Positions 1-5,989 of a DNA stretch of 11,669 nucleotides are shown here, one piece after another (position 1 is the first letter of the stretch; each line of letters begins with the position of its first letter). The position numbers and the translations under genes are program-made. The notes beneath the pieces are model-generated. The model worked only from the letters and a program-made list of their open reading frames with translations, was not told the DNA's origin and searched no databases. The DNA comes from JAEUPI01 sp035499355 (GTDB lineage Bacteria; Pseudomonadota; Gammaproteobacteria; Burkholderiales; Burkholderiaceae_C), in the NCBI GenBank assembly GCA_035499355.1, contig DATJYZ010000300.1, positions 1-11,669 of the forward strand, in the 5' to 3' direction.

Positions 1-850
1 CCTCAACAACCTCCAGCGTGAGCTTCGGCGCCGGCGCCCGCTTACCCCAAGGCTTGCCATCCACCCGCGCCGCCTCCAACCAATCGCGCAAGTACTGCTT
101 GTCATAGCTCGGCGGTGACGTGCCTTCGCGGTACGAGTCGACTGGCCAGAATCTTGACGAATCCGGTGTCAGTACTTCATCCATCAGGGTGAGGACGCCG
201 CGCTCGTCGAGCCCGAACTCGAACTTGGTGTCGGCGATGACGATACCGCGCGTCAGCGCGTAGGCGGCCGCCTCGCGGTACAACTGAATGGCCACGCGGC
301 GGACCTCGGCCGCCAGATCCGCGCCGATCATCGTCTCGACCTGCGCATAGGTGATGTTCTCGTCGTGCGCTCCCGCTTCGGCCTTGGTCGCCGGCGTGAA
401 GATCGGCTCGGGCAGCCGCGACGCTTGCTTCAACCCGGCGGGCAGCGCGATGCCGCACACCGTGCCGCTGTGCTGGTACTCCTTCCAGCCGGAGCCGGCC
501 AGGTAGCCGCGCACCACGGCCTCGATCGGCAGCGGCTTCAGCCGCTTTACCAGCATCGAACGGCCGCGTACCTGCTCCACCTCGTCAACGGCGACCACGC
601 TCGTCGGATCCTCGCCGGTCAGGTGGTTCGGCACCACGTGCGCCAACTTGTCGAACCAGAACAGCGCCATCCGCGTCAGCGTCTCGCCCTTGCCGGGGAT
701 CGGTTCGCCCATCACGACGTCGAACGCCGAGATGCGGTCGCTGGCCACCATCAGGATTCGGTCGCGGCCAACGGCATAGTTGTCGCGCACCTTGCCGCGC
801 GCGATCAACGGCAGCGAATGCAGATGGGATTCGAACAGCGCGCGTGCCAT
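1..850 (-). CDS. purC: Phosphoribosylaminoimidazole-succinocarboxamide synthase (SAICAR synthetase), C-terminus cut by window edge
   Basis: This cytosolic enzyme of de novo purine synthesis joins CAIR and aspartate, using ATP, to give SAICAR. The frame has 283 complete codons and no stop before the left edge; the long bacterial form is about 295-300 residues, so only a short C-terminal piece is missing. Visible family features are GKVRDNY (residues 19-25), VASDRISAFD (35-44), PIPGKGE (50-56), VVRGYLAGSGWKEY (112-125), PEPIFTPATKAEAGAHDENI (147-166) and ADTKFEFG (206-213). The ATG at 850 is preceded by GAGG about nine bases upstream, and the protein begins MARALFESHLHSL as in other PurC proteins. 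It lies 199 bp downstream of fba on the same strand, with a hairpin between them. A CACAAT -10-like element lies upstream but without a clear -35. Identity is certain; only the end is unseen. Confidence 0.97.
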   Translation of the reverse strand, partial: MARALFESHLHSLPLIARGKVRDNYAVGRDRILMVASDRISAFDVVMGEPIPGKGETLTRMALFWFDKLAHVVPNHLTGEDPTSVVAVDEVEQVRGRSMLVKRLKPLPIEAVVRGYLAGSGWKEYQHSGTVCGIALPAGLKQASRLPEPIFTPATKAEAGAHDENITYAQVETMIGADLAAEVRRVAIQLYREAAAYALTRGIVIADTKFEFGLDERGVLTLMDEVLTPDSSRFWPVDSYREGTSPPSYDKQYLRDWLEAARVDGKPWGKRAPAPKLTLEVVE

Positions 851-986
851 GGTGGGGGTGCCTCGTTCTCGCTCGCCGCGCCCCGGGCGGCGGAAGGCGC
901 CTATTGTGCCGAGCGTGTCCGAGCGCGCCCCGGTCCGACGGCTCTGTGCCGCACTCGTGCAAACCCGTGCTTGCCATCCAACGAGA

Positions 987-1023
987 CAAGGCCCGCCAGC
1001 TCGATGCGAGCGGGCGGGCCTTG
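987..1023 (-). terminator. Strong hairpin after fba, likely terminator
   Basis: A perfect 11-bp inverted repeat, CAAGGCCCGCC (987-997) and GGCGGGCCTTG (1013-1023), encloses a second small stem, GCTCG (999-1003) with CGAGC (1007-1011). It begins 26 bases after the fba stop codon. On the minus strand the stem is followed by TCTCGTT, which is only moderately T-rich, so this may be a weak intrinsic terminator or an mRNA-stabilising 3' end rather than a full stop between fba and purC. The hairpin is seen directly; the function is inferred. Confidence 0.55.
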
Positions 1024-1049
1024 TGGCAGGCTTCTTCAGCGGGTGCGCT

Positions 1050-2114
1050 TCACATCACCGTTTGGGCAAGCTCTCCGCGACGGTACTTCTGCGCCATCGC
1101 CGTCAGCGGCGCCGGCTTGATCGTGCCGGCCTGGCCTTCGCAGCCGAACTGCAGGTAGCGCTCCTTGCAGATGCGGTAGGCCGCCTCGCGGGCGGGCTTG
1201 AGCCACTCACGGGCGTCGAACTTGTCGGGATTCTCGGCCAGGAACTTGCGCACCGCGCCGGTCATCGCCAGCCGGATGTCGGTGTCGATGTTGATCTTGC
1301 GCACGCCGTGCTTGATGGCCTCCTGGATCTCCGACACCGGCACGCCGTAGGTCTCCTTCATCTTGCCGCCGTACTGGCGGATCTGCTCGAGCAGATCCTG
1401 CGGCACGCTGGAGCTGCCGTGCATCACCAGATGCGTATTCGGGATGCGCTGGTGAATCTCCTTGACGCGGCCGATCGCCAGAATGTCGCCGGTGGGCTTG
1501 CGGGTGAATTTGTAGGCGCCGTGGCTGGTGCCGATGGCGATCGCCAGCGCGTCGAGCTGGGTCTTGCGCACGAAGTCCGCGGCCTGCTCGGGGTCGGTGA
1601 GCAGCTGCTCGCGCGTCATCGTGCCCTCGGCGCCGTGGCCGTCTTCCTTGTCGCCCTTCATCGTCTCCAGTGAGCCGAGGCAGCCGAGCTCGCCCTCGAC
1701 GGTGATGCCCAGTTCGTGCGCCATCGTCACCACCTTCCTCGTGACGTCGACGTTGTAGTCGTAGCTGGCGATGCTCTTGCCGTCGGCCTGCAGCGAGCCG
1801 TCCATCATCACCGAGCTGAAGCCGAGGTCGATGGCGCCTTTGCAGACCTCGGGGCTCTGCCCGTGATCCTGGTGCATCACCAGCGGTACCTGCGGATAGG
1901 CCTCGGTGGCCGCCAGGATCAGGTGCTTGATGAACGCCTCGCCGGCGTACTTGCGGGCGCCGGCACTGGCCTGCAGGATCACCGGCGCGCCCACCTCGGC
2001 GGCCGCTGTCATCACCGCCTGCACCTGCTCGAGGTTGTTGACGTTGAATGCCGGGATGCCGTAGCCGTTTTCTGCGGCATGGTCCAACAGCTGGCGCATC
2101 GAGACGAGTGGCAT
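1050..2114 (-). CDS. fba: Class II fructose-bisphosphate aldolase (354 aa, Calvin-type subgroup)
   Basis: A zinc-dependent cytosolic aldolase that interconverts fructose 1,6-bisphosphate with glyceraldehyde 3-phosphate and dihydroxyacetone phosphate in glycolysis and gluconeogenesis. The 354 residues match the usual length of this subgroup. The first family signature ends in LVMHQDHG (78-85), with the catalytic Asp83 and metal ligand His84. The second signature is VEGELGCLGSLE (139-150). HGAYKF (198-203) and MHGSSSVP (231-238) supply the other metal-binding histidines, and KINIDTDIR (273-281) the phosphate-binding loop. The ATG at 2114 is chosen because the protein begins MPLVSMRQLLDHAAENGYGIPAFNVNN, as homologues do, and has GGGGA eight bases upstream; the same frame is open much further upstream but that part is not aldolase. 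It is the next housekeeping gene after pyk in the direction of transcription, separated from it by the regulator and operon block. Confidence 0.98.
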   Translation of the reverse strand: MPLVSMRQLLDHAAENGYGIPAFNVNNLEQVQAVMTAAAEVGAPVILQASAGARKYAGEAFIKHLILAATEAYPQVPLVMHQDHGQSPEVCKGAIDLGFSSVMMDGSLQADGKSIASYDYNVDVTRKVVTMAHELGITVEGELGCLGSLETMKGDKEDGHGAEGTMTREQLLTDPEQAADFVRKTQLDALAIAIGTSHGAYKFTRKPTGDILAIGRVKEIHQRIPNTHLVMHGSSSVPQDLLEQIRQYGGKMKETYGVPVSEIQEAIKHGVRKINIDTDIRLAMTGAVRKFLAENPDKFDAREWLKPAREAAYRICKERYLQFGCEGQAGTIKPAPLTAMAQKYRRGELAQTVM

Positions 2115-2168
2115 GGCATTTCCCCGTGTTGAATCTGCGGATCCGCCGGCAGCACGGGCCGGAAGAGG

Positions 2169-2181
2169 CACGCAAATTTTA
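2169..2181 (-). promoter_or_regulatory. Candidate fba promoter -10 region
   Basis: The minus strand carries TAAAAT (2181-2176), five of six matches to a sigma-70 -10 box, in an AT-rich spot that stands out in this GC-rich DNA. It would place the transcription start near 2169, leaving a leader of about 55 bases before the fba ATG. No good -35 hexamer is visible at the expected spacing. It suggests fba has its own promoter rather than depending on the operon upstream. Confidence 0.35.
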
Positions 2182-2224
2182 CCGGCGCCGCGTTGCCGGG
2201 CGGACGAAACCATACCCTCGAGAA

Positions 2225-2238
2225 CCCCGCGAACGGGG
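2225..2238 (-). terminator. Small hairpin after the four-gene operon
   Basis: CCCCG (2225-2229) and CGGGG (2234-2238) form a perfect 5-bp GC stem with a 4-base loop. On the minus strand the loop is TTCG and the stem is followed by TTCT. It starts 20 bases after the stop of the last lipoprotein gene and lies upstream of the candidate fba promoter, so it could end the operon transcript. The stem is short and the T-run poor. Confidence 0.35.
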
Positions 2239-2257
2239 CCTGCCTCCGGCCGCCCGC

Positions 2258-2629
2258 CTAGCGGGTGCCGGCCATGCACTTGCCGAGCACGGTCATGGCG
2301 GCCTTCGCCATGTCCATGCGGTCGGCCTCGCTCATCTTGGCCTCCAGCGCTGCGGCCTCCTGCCGCTTGCCCTGCATGTCGAGCATCATCCAGCGATAGC
2401 CGTCGGCCGATACCAACGGCTTCGTCTCCCTGGCGGTGCACTGGCAGAACGCCTCGCGGTTGACGACGCCCATCTCGCGGCTCATCGCCCGGTTGGCGCT
2501 GCTGCGCTGGCCCTCTTGCACGCACGCTGCAGCGAACTCCGACTCGCTCGGCCCGCTGCTGCACGCGAGCAGCGCGCACGCGAGGGCGCCGAACGTCAAT
2601 GCGGGGACAAGGCTACGAGCAGTCGTCAT
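2258..2629 (-). CDS. Small putative lipoprotein, 123 aa, function unknown
   Basis: Not recognised as a named family. The N-terminus MTTARSLVPALTFGALACAL is a short signal peptide with a lipobox LLAC, so Cys23 is the likely lipidated residue (LLAC-SSG). Ser after the Cys suggests outer-membrane rather than inner-membrane retention. An alternative ALAC at 15-18 is less favoured. The mature part is hydrophilic, with four cysteines (36, 62, 64, 118) including a CQC pair, which could form two disulfides. A Met/Ala/Glu/Lys-rich stretch at about 80-115 looks helical. The ATG at 2629 has GGAGA about six bases upstream. It is the last gene of the four-gene set of exported proteins, but follows a 200-bp gap after the preceding gene, unlike the tight spacing of the other three. 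It may be co-transcribed or have its own promoter. The ORF is well supported; function is unknown. Confidence 0.8.
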   Translation of the reverse strand: MTTARSLVPALTFGALACALLACSSGPSESEFAAACVQEGQRSSANRAMSREMGVVNREAFCQCTARETKPLVSADGYRWMMLDMQGKRQEAAALEAKMSEADRMDMAKAAMTVLGKCMAGTR

Positions 2630-2699
2630 GTCGGTCTCCTGGTGGGGGCTCGCGGGGTCATCAGCGCCGCGCCGCAAAGGCCTCGGTCCTGCGCGGCCT

Positions 2700-2713
2700 C
2701 GACCGCTCGGTCG
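2700..2713 (-). other. Intergenic hairpin between the two lipoprotein genes
   Basis: CGACC (2700-2704) and GGTCG (2709-2713) form a perfect 5-bp stem with a 4-base loop. A second small stem, CGGCC with GGCCG around GCAA, lies at 2771-2784. Both sit in the GC-rich 200-bp gap at 2630-2829, in which I see no convincing gene. No T-run follows on the minus strand, so these are not good intrinsic terminators; they could be processing or pause sites, or chance in GC-rich DNA. Confidence 0.2.
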
Positions 2714-2829
2714 TGGGCCGGACCGGTCTGCGCCGAGCCGGGTGGCGCGCACACGCCGCCGGCGCGCGCCCGGCCGCAAGGCCGATCGCCCGGCGCTGCG
2801 GGACTGCCCTCGGGCGTGCCAGCACGGCG

Positions 2830-3783
2830 CTACAGCTTCACGTTGGCCGCCGCGCCCTTGCCCTGCTCGGCTTCCTGCTGGCGGCGCTGTTGCTCCATCG
2901 CCTGCAGCTCGGCCTGCAGCGAGCGCCCCGTGCGGTACAGCGCAGCCTGGTCCATCAGGCCGACGTTGAGTTCCTGCGCCAGCAGCGGGTTCTCGCGGCT
3001 CAACACGATCATCGCCGTGATCGTCAGGCCGCAGGCGTCGCTCCAGGAGTGCGAGTCGCCGGCACGCGCGCTGATCGTGCGGCAGCTCCCGTAGCCGCGC
3101 GTGCCTTGCGCCAGCGGCGTGCCGGCGGCGTCTTGCACCCAGTCCAGCCGCATCCACTGGTTGGGCTGCTGCTGCGTGAACTGCGGCTGGCCGTACTTCT
3201 GCACCAGCGCGGGCAGCAGCGTGTCGGCGGTGGGCATCTCGCCGGGCTTGAAATGTTGCTCGCGCCAGATGCCCAACACCTTCTCGCGACCGGGCACGCC
3301 TGGCGACACGACGGTGATCTTCTCGGCCACAAAGGTCCACGCGCGGTTGCCGACACCGCACTTGTTCATCTCGTCCATCGTGCTGTACTTGCACGGCCGC
3401 GTCTCGCCGACGTGGGCGGAGAACGCCTGCGGCGCGATCTTGATGCCGTAGGTGCGCAGGCCCTGGATCCAGGTGCCCTCGAAGCTGACAAAGGCGTCCT
3501 TGTGGAGGCAGCGCGTGAAGTTGAGCGCGTCCTCGCGCGGCATGCCGAGCTTCAGACCGACCACGTCGGGGCCGGGCAGCGCCGGGTCCACCTTGACCGA
3601 GCAGTCCGGCGGCGGCAGGCCGTCGCCCGGCTTGTCGGGCGCCTTCGCGGCCGTGGTCCTGGCCGGCAGCGCGGGCTTCGGCGGCTCGGACTTGCCGCAG
3701 GCAGTCAGCAGCACTGCGATCACGAGCGAGAGCGTCGGCAACGAGGTCATCGTTTCGGGCCTGGGTCCGGTGGGAGGCTTCAT
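2830..3783 (-). CDS. Putative lipoprotein with helical C-terminal tail, 317 aa, function unknown
   Basis: Not recognised as a named family. From the ATG at 3783 the protein starts MKPPTGPRPE and then has a hydrophobic run ending in a lipobox LTAC (26-29), followed by GKSEPPKP, so Cys29 should be lipidated and Gly30 fits outer-membrane sorting. A Pro/Lys/Ala-rich linker covers about 31-60. The folded part from about 61 to 270 contains six cysteines (61, 92, 131, 142, 234, 251), an even number suited to disulfides in the periplasm. The C-terminal 45 residues are Gln/Glu/Ala/Arg-rich and probably an alpha helix or coiled coil. The start at 3783 has AGGA six bases upstream and gives positive charges before the hydrophobic core. 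The next ATG (3750) would give a shorter signal lacking those charges and has a poorer ribosome site. It follows the 160-aa gene by 39 bp. Confidence 0.8.
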   Translation of the reverse strand: MKPPTGPRPETMTSLPTLSLVIAVLLTACGKSEPPKPALPARTTAAKAPDKPGDGLPPPDCSVKVDPALPGPDVVGLKLGMPREDALNFTRCLHKDAFVSFEGTWIQGLRTYGIKIAPQAFSAHVGETRPCKYSTMDEMNKCGVGNRAWTFVAEKITVVSPGVPGREKVLGIWREQHFKPGEMPTADTLLPALVQKYGQPQFTQQQPNQWMRLDWVQDAAGTPLAQGTRGYGSCRTISARAGDSHSWSDACGLTITAMIVLSRENPLLAQELNVGLMDQAALYRTGRSLQAELQAMEQQRRQQEAEQGKGAAANVKL

Positions 3784-3822
3784 GGCGGGTCCTGCGCGGG
3801 TGGGGATGGCTCGAGCCATCGA

Positions 3823-4305
3823 TCAGGTCGATTTGGCGAACGCCACGTTCTTCGGCTGCGTGAAGCGATCGCGATGGCCAGAATTGGCCTGCGTGATCCA
3901 GTCCTTGATGCAGACCATCAGGTTTTCGTAGTTCTTGTCCTTGGCGAACACCGTGATGCGCCCCTTGGAGAGGATCGCCGCCTCGGTCTTGCCGTCGTAC
4001 TCGGCGACGCAGACAACGCCCTCTTCCTCGCCGCCACCGTGCGTCGCGTTGCCGCTGATCTGAATCGCGCCGCCGACCAAGCCCATCTCGGCCGTGACGT
4101 CGAGGTTGTGCATCAGCGTCGGCATCGCCTTGCCGACCAGTGCGTCCAACTGGGCCTTGACCTTCGGTTCCTTCAGCAGCGCGGGATAGTCCGGCGAGCC
4201 CACGTACTTGCGCAGCGGCGGCGTGGTCTGCGCCGGGCCGGCACCCGCGGCCAGCAGCAACGCGGCGAGGGCCGCGGGCCGTGCAAGCGATGTCGGCGAA
4301 CGCAT
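3823..4305 (-). CDS. Exported protein with Sec signal peptide, 160 aa, function unknown
   Basis: Not recognised as a named family. The N-terminus MRSPTSLARPAALAALLLAAGAGPAQ is a clear Sec signal peptide with two arginines, an Ala/Leu core and a likely cleavage site near residues 24-26 (GAGPA-Q). The mature protein of about 135 residues is soluble-looking, with two cysteines (99 and 132) that could form a single disulfide, a Gly/Glu patch HGGGEEEG (89-96) and strand-like stretches such as GVVCVAEYD and GRITVFAKD, suggesting a small alpha/beta periplasmic domain. The ATG at 4305 has GGGAGGG about eight bases upstream, one of the best ribosome sites in the window. It starts 20 bp after the DUF642 gene stop and ends 39 bp before the next gene, so co-transcription is very likely. 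Confidence 0.82.
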   Translation of the reverse strand: MRSPTSLARPAALAALLLAAGAGPAQTTPPLRKYVGSPDYPALLKEPKVKAQLDALVGKAMPTLMHNLDVTAEMGLVGGAIQISGNATHGGGEEEGVVCVAEYDGKTEAAILSKGRITVFAKDKNYENLMVCIKDWITQANSGHRDRFTQPKNVAFAKST

Positions 4306-4325
4306 GTCGGTCACCCTCCCGTGCC

Positions 4326-5705
4326 TTACGGCTGATTTGTCGGTGCTGGCATCGCCGTGGTGCCGGCCGGGGCTGCCGGCAGGTTGGCCAGGCCATCGGC
4401 CGCCTCGAGCTTGGCCTGATCGCGCGCGGCCTTGGTGCCGCCACCGCGCGCCAGCGTGTTGAGCGCCTTGATCAGGCCGTTGGGGCCGGCATCGGCCGTG
4501 GCGGGCGAAGGCGGCGGCGGAGCCGCGGCGCTCGGCTCCAGGGCGGCGACCGATACCGCGTCCAGCATGACCCCGTAGTTGCCGCCGTTCAGCGACGTGA
4601 AGCGCAGCGTGGCGCTCGGCCCATCCGCCTGGAAGGTGCCGCGCCAGACCTGGTAGGCGTTGAACGGCCAGCGGGCGGCATCGTGCTGCACCTGGCCGCG
4701 CAGCAGGGGCGACATGCCGACCACCTCGACCTGTGCGCGTGCCGGCACGGCGCCGATGCCGTTGTTGCGCGAGTAGTGGAACGTGAGCGCGTAGTGCTGG
4801 CCCGCCGTGGTGGCGATGCGCGTCGCCAGCACGCCCGGCCCGGGCGTACCGGCGAGGTCGATCGCTTGCGTGCCGTCGAGCGCGGCGGTCTCGGTCCTGA
4901 CGCGCGTGTTGACGATGTCGATGCTGCCCGACTCGACGATCCAGGTCGCGCTCCGGGTGGTGAACGACTGACCGGCTCGCACCACCGTGTAGTTGCCGCT
5001 GGCCGGCGCCTCGAAGCTCTCCGCCAGCACGAGGGCCGTCGCCGCGGGCGGCGTCACGGGCAGGGGTGCGGGCGAGGGCACCGGGACGGCGCGCGGCATC
5101 GACGGTGCGGCCGCGACCGAAGGATCGGCGACCACGATGGTCAGCGTACCCGCGTGCAAGCCGAACAGGCCGGGGCCCTGGCGGTTGTTGGCCTTGCGGA
5201 TGTTGAAGCCGACGTGGCGGATGCCCGATGGCACCGACAGCTGGCGCACGATCGCCGTGACGTCGACCGGCTGCGTGAAAGCCGGATTGGTGGCGCAGTC
5301 GGCGCGCATCTGCGCCACGCGGGTGCCGGCGGTCGAGTCGGCGACATCGCCGCGCCCGTCGCCGGCATAGGCATAGACGTCGATCACCACCGGCTCGGCG
5401 CCGGAGCACTGCGATTGCTTGCCGCTGAACTGGAACGTCGCCGAGCGGATGCTCGAGGGCATCGCCTCCGGCAACTGATACTCCATCGAGGTCACGTAGT
5501 TGGCACCGACGCCGGGCTTCGCACCCGAGGCCCGCTGCCAGAAGCCGACTCCCAGCGTCTTGCGCGGCACGACCTGCGTGCCCGGCGTCACGTACTCCCA
5601 CGACATCGCGACCACCGGCTGCAGCGCGATGGCGCGATCGGTGGCAGACGCCGTGCCCGCCACCAGCGCTCCGCTCAGCAGCAACGGCCAGTGGATGTAT
5701 TTCAT
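4326..5705 (-). CDS. Secreted protein with DUF642 (choice-of-anchor C) domain, 459 aa
   Basis: First gene of the four-gene operon. MKYIHWPLLLSGALVAGTASA (1-21) is a typical Sec signal peptide, cleaved before TDRA. Residues 22-195 form an unrecognised, probably beta-rich domain with two cysteines (100, 137). A Pro/Ala-rich linker (about 198-222) leads to residues 225-390, which show the DUF642 pattern: SFEAP, YTVVRAGQSF, WIVESGSIDIV, AIDLAGTPGPG, GQHYALTFHYSRNNG, then TLRFTS and a closing GVMLDAVSV. This beta-sandwich fold occurs in plant and bacterial cell-surface proteins and resembles carbohydrate-binding modules, so glycan binding is possible but unproven. The 70-residue tail is Pro/Ala-rich with one helical part, and shows no PEP-CTERM, LPxTG or membrane anchor. 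Three in-frame ATGs lie at 5717, 5711 and 5705; the last is chosen because GGAG is six bases upstream. A longer frame back to 5858 would begin inside the predicted promoter. Confidence 0.8.
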   Translation of the reverse strand: MKYIHWPLLLSGALVAGTASATDRAIALQPVVAMSWEYVTPGTQVVPRKTLGVGFWQRASGAKPGVGANYVTSMEYQLPEAMPSSIRSATFQFSGKQSQCSGAEPVVIDVYAYAGDGRGDVADSTAGTRVAQMRADCATNPAFTQPVDVTAIVRQLSVPSGIRHVGFNIRKANNRQGPGLFGLHAGTLTIVVADPSVAAAPSMPRAVPVPSPAPLPVTPPAATALVLAESFEAPASGNYTVVRAGQSFTTRSATWIVESGSIDIVNTRVRTETAALDGTQAIDLAGTPGPGVLATRIATTAGQHYALTFHYSRNNGIGAVPARAQVEVVGMSPLLRGQVQHDAARWPFNAYQVWRGTFQADGPSATLRFTSLNGGNYGVMLDAVSVAALEPSAAAPPPPSPATADAGPNGLIKALNTLARGGGTKAARDQAKLEAADGLANLPAAPAGTTAMPAPTNQP

Positions 5706-5856
5706 CGTCATCTCCATTTCTCGATCAGCGGTTGCGATCTGCCCTGTCCGGCCGCTGCCGCGGTCCTCGGGTCGCCGCCACACGCGGCGCGCCGTGCATC
5801 CCATGCATTCGTCGCATTCCCCGGTTGTGCGAAGCCGTCGTCGGACGATGCCGATC

Positions 5857-5893
5857 ACGGTAGGAGCGCCCGCGTTACTGCGGTGTTACTGCG
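5857..5893 (-). promoter_or_regulatory. SARP-type operator/promoter of the exported-protein operon
   Basis: Read on the minus strand, two identical 9-mers CGCAGTAAC (5893-5885 and 5882-5874) are spaced 11 bp start to start. Eleven bases after the second comes TACCGT (5862-5857), a weak -10-like hexamer. The second heptamer CAGTAAC overlaps where a -35 box would lie. The same arrangement, with 28 of 35 bases identical and no gap, occurs upstream of the BTAD regulator at 10621-10655. Heptamer direct repeats with an 11-bp period are the known site type for SARP activators. The implied transcription start near 5850 leaves a leader of about 145 bases. The repeats are seen directly; the binding protein is inferred. 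Confidence 0.6.
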
Positions 5894-5900
5894 AGCCCCG

Positions 5901-5912
5901 GTCTCACGAGAC
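5901..5912. promoter_or_regulatory. Inverted repeat GTCTC-AC-GAGAC in the divergent region
   Basis: A perfect 5-bp inverted repeat with a 2-base centre lies between the SARP-type box of the operon and the LuxR gene. Its centre is about 56 bases upstream of the inferred operon start. It could be a dimeric regulator site, but it is short and could arise by chance. Confidence 0.25.
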
Positions 5913-5936
5913 TAGCGACGCGCAGCGCGAAAGCAC

Positions 5937-5950
5937 CTCCCATTTGGGAG
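5937..5950. promoter_or_regulatory. Inverted repeat CTCCCATTTGGGAG upstream of the LuxR-type gene
   Basis: A perfect 6-bp inverted repeat, CTCCCA and TGGGAG with TT between, lies 39 bases before the GTG start of the LuxR-type regulator. A dyad of this size fits a dimeric GerE-type HTH protein, and its position suggests control of the LuxR gene itself, possibly by its own product. A loose -10-like TAAGCT (5961-5966) follows. The dyad is seen directly; its role is inferred. Confidence 0.45.
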
Positions 5951-5989
5951 TGACCGGCGCTAAGCTGTTCGTTCGAGGGGGATGTCGCG

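Noticed and set aside
1050..2579. 509-codon extension of the aldolase frame
   Set aside because: The added N-terminus overlaps the upstream lipoprotein gene in another frame and is not aldolase; the standard start at 2114 gives the family length.
4326..4530. PEP-CTERM sorting signal at the end of the DUF642 protein
   Set aside because: The C-terminus lacks the PEP motif, hydrophobic segment and basic end.
4326..5858. Longer start for the DUF642 protein at GTG 5858
   Set aside because: It would begin inside the predicted -10 region and hide the clear signal peptide behind 51 Arg-rich residues; ATG 5705 has a good ribosome site.
2599..5915. Long open frames on the plus strand opposite the exported-protein operon (about 580 and 540 codons)
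   Set aside because: They are antisense to genes with clear signal peptides and ribosome sites, are extremely Arg/Ala/Gly-rich and low in domain character; typical GC-rich shadow frames.
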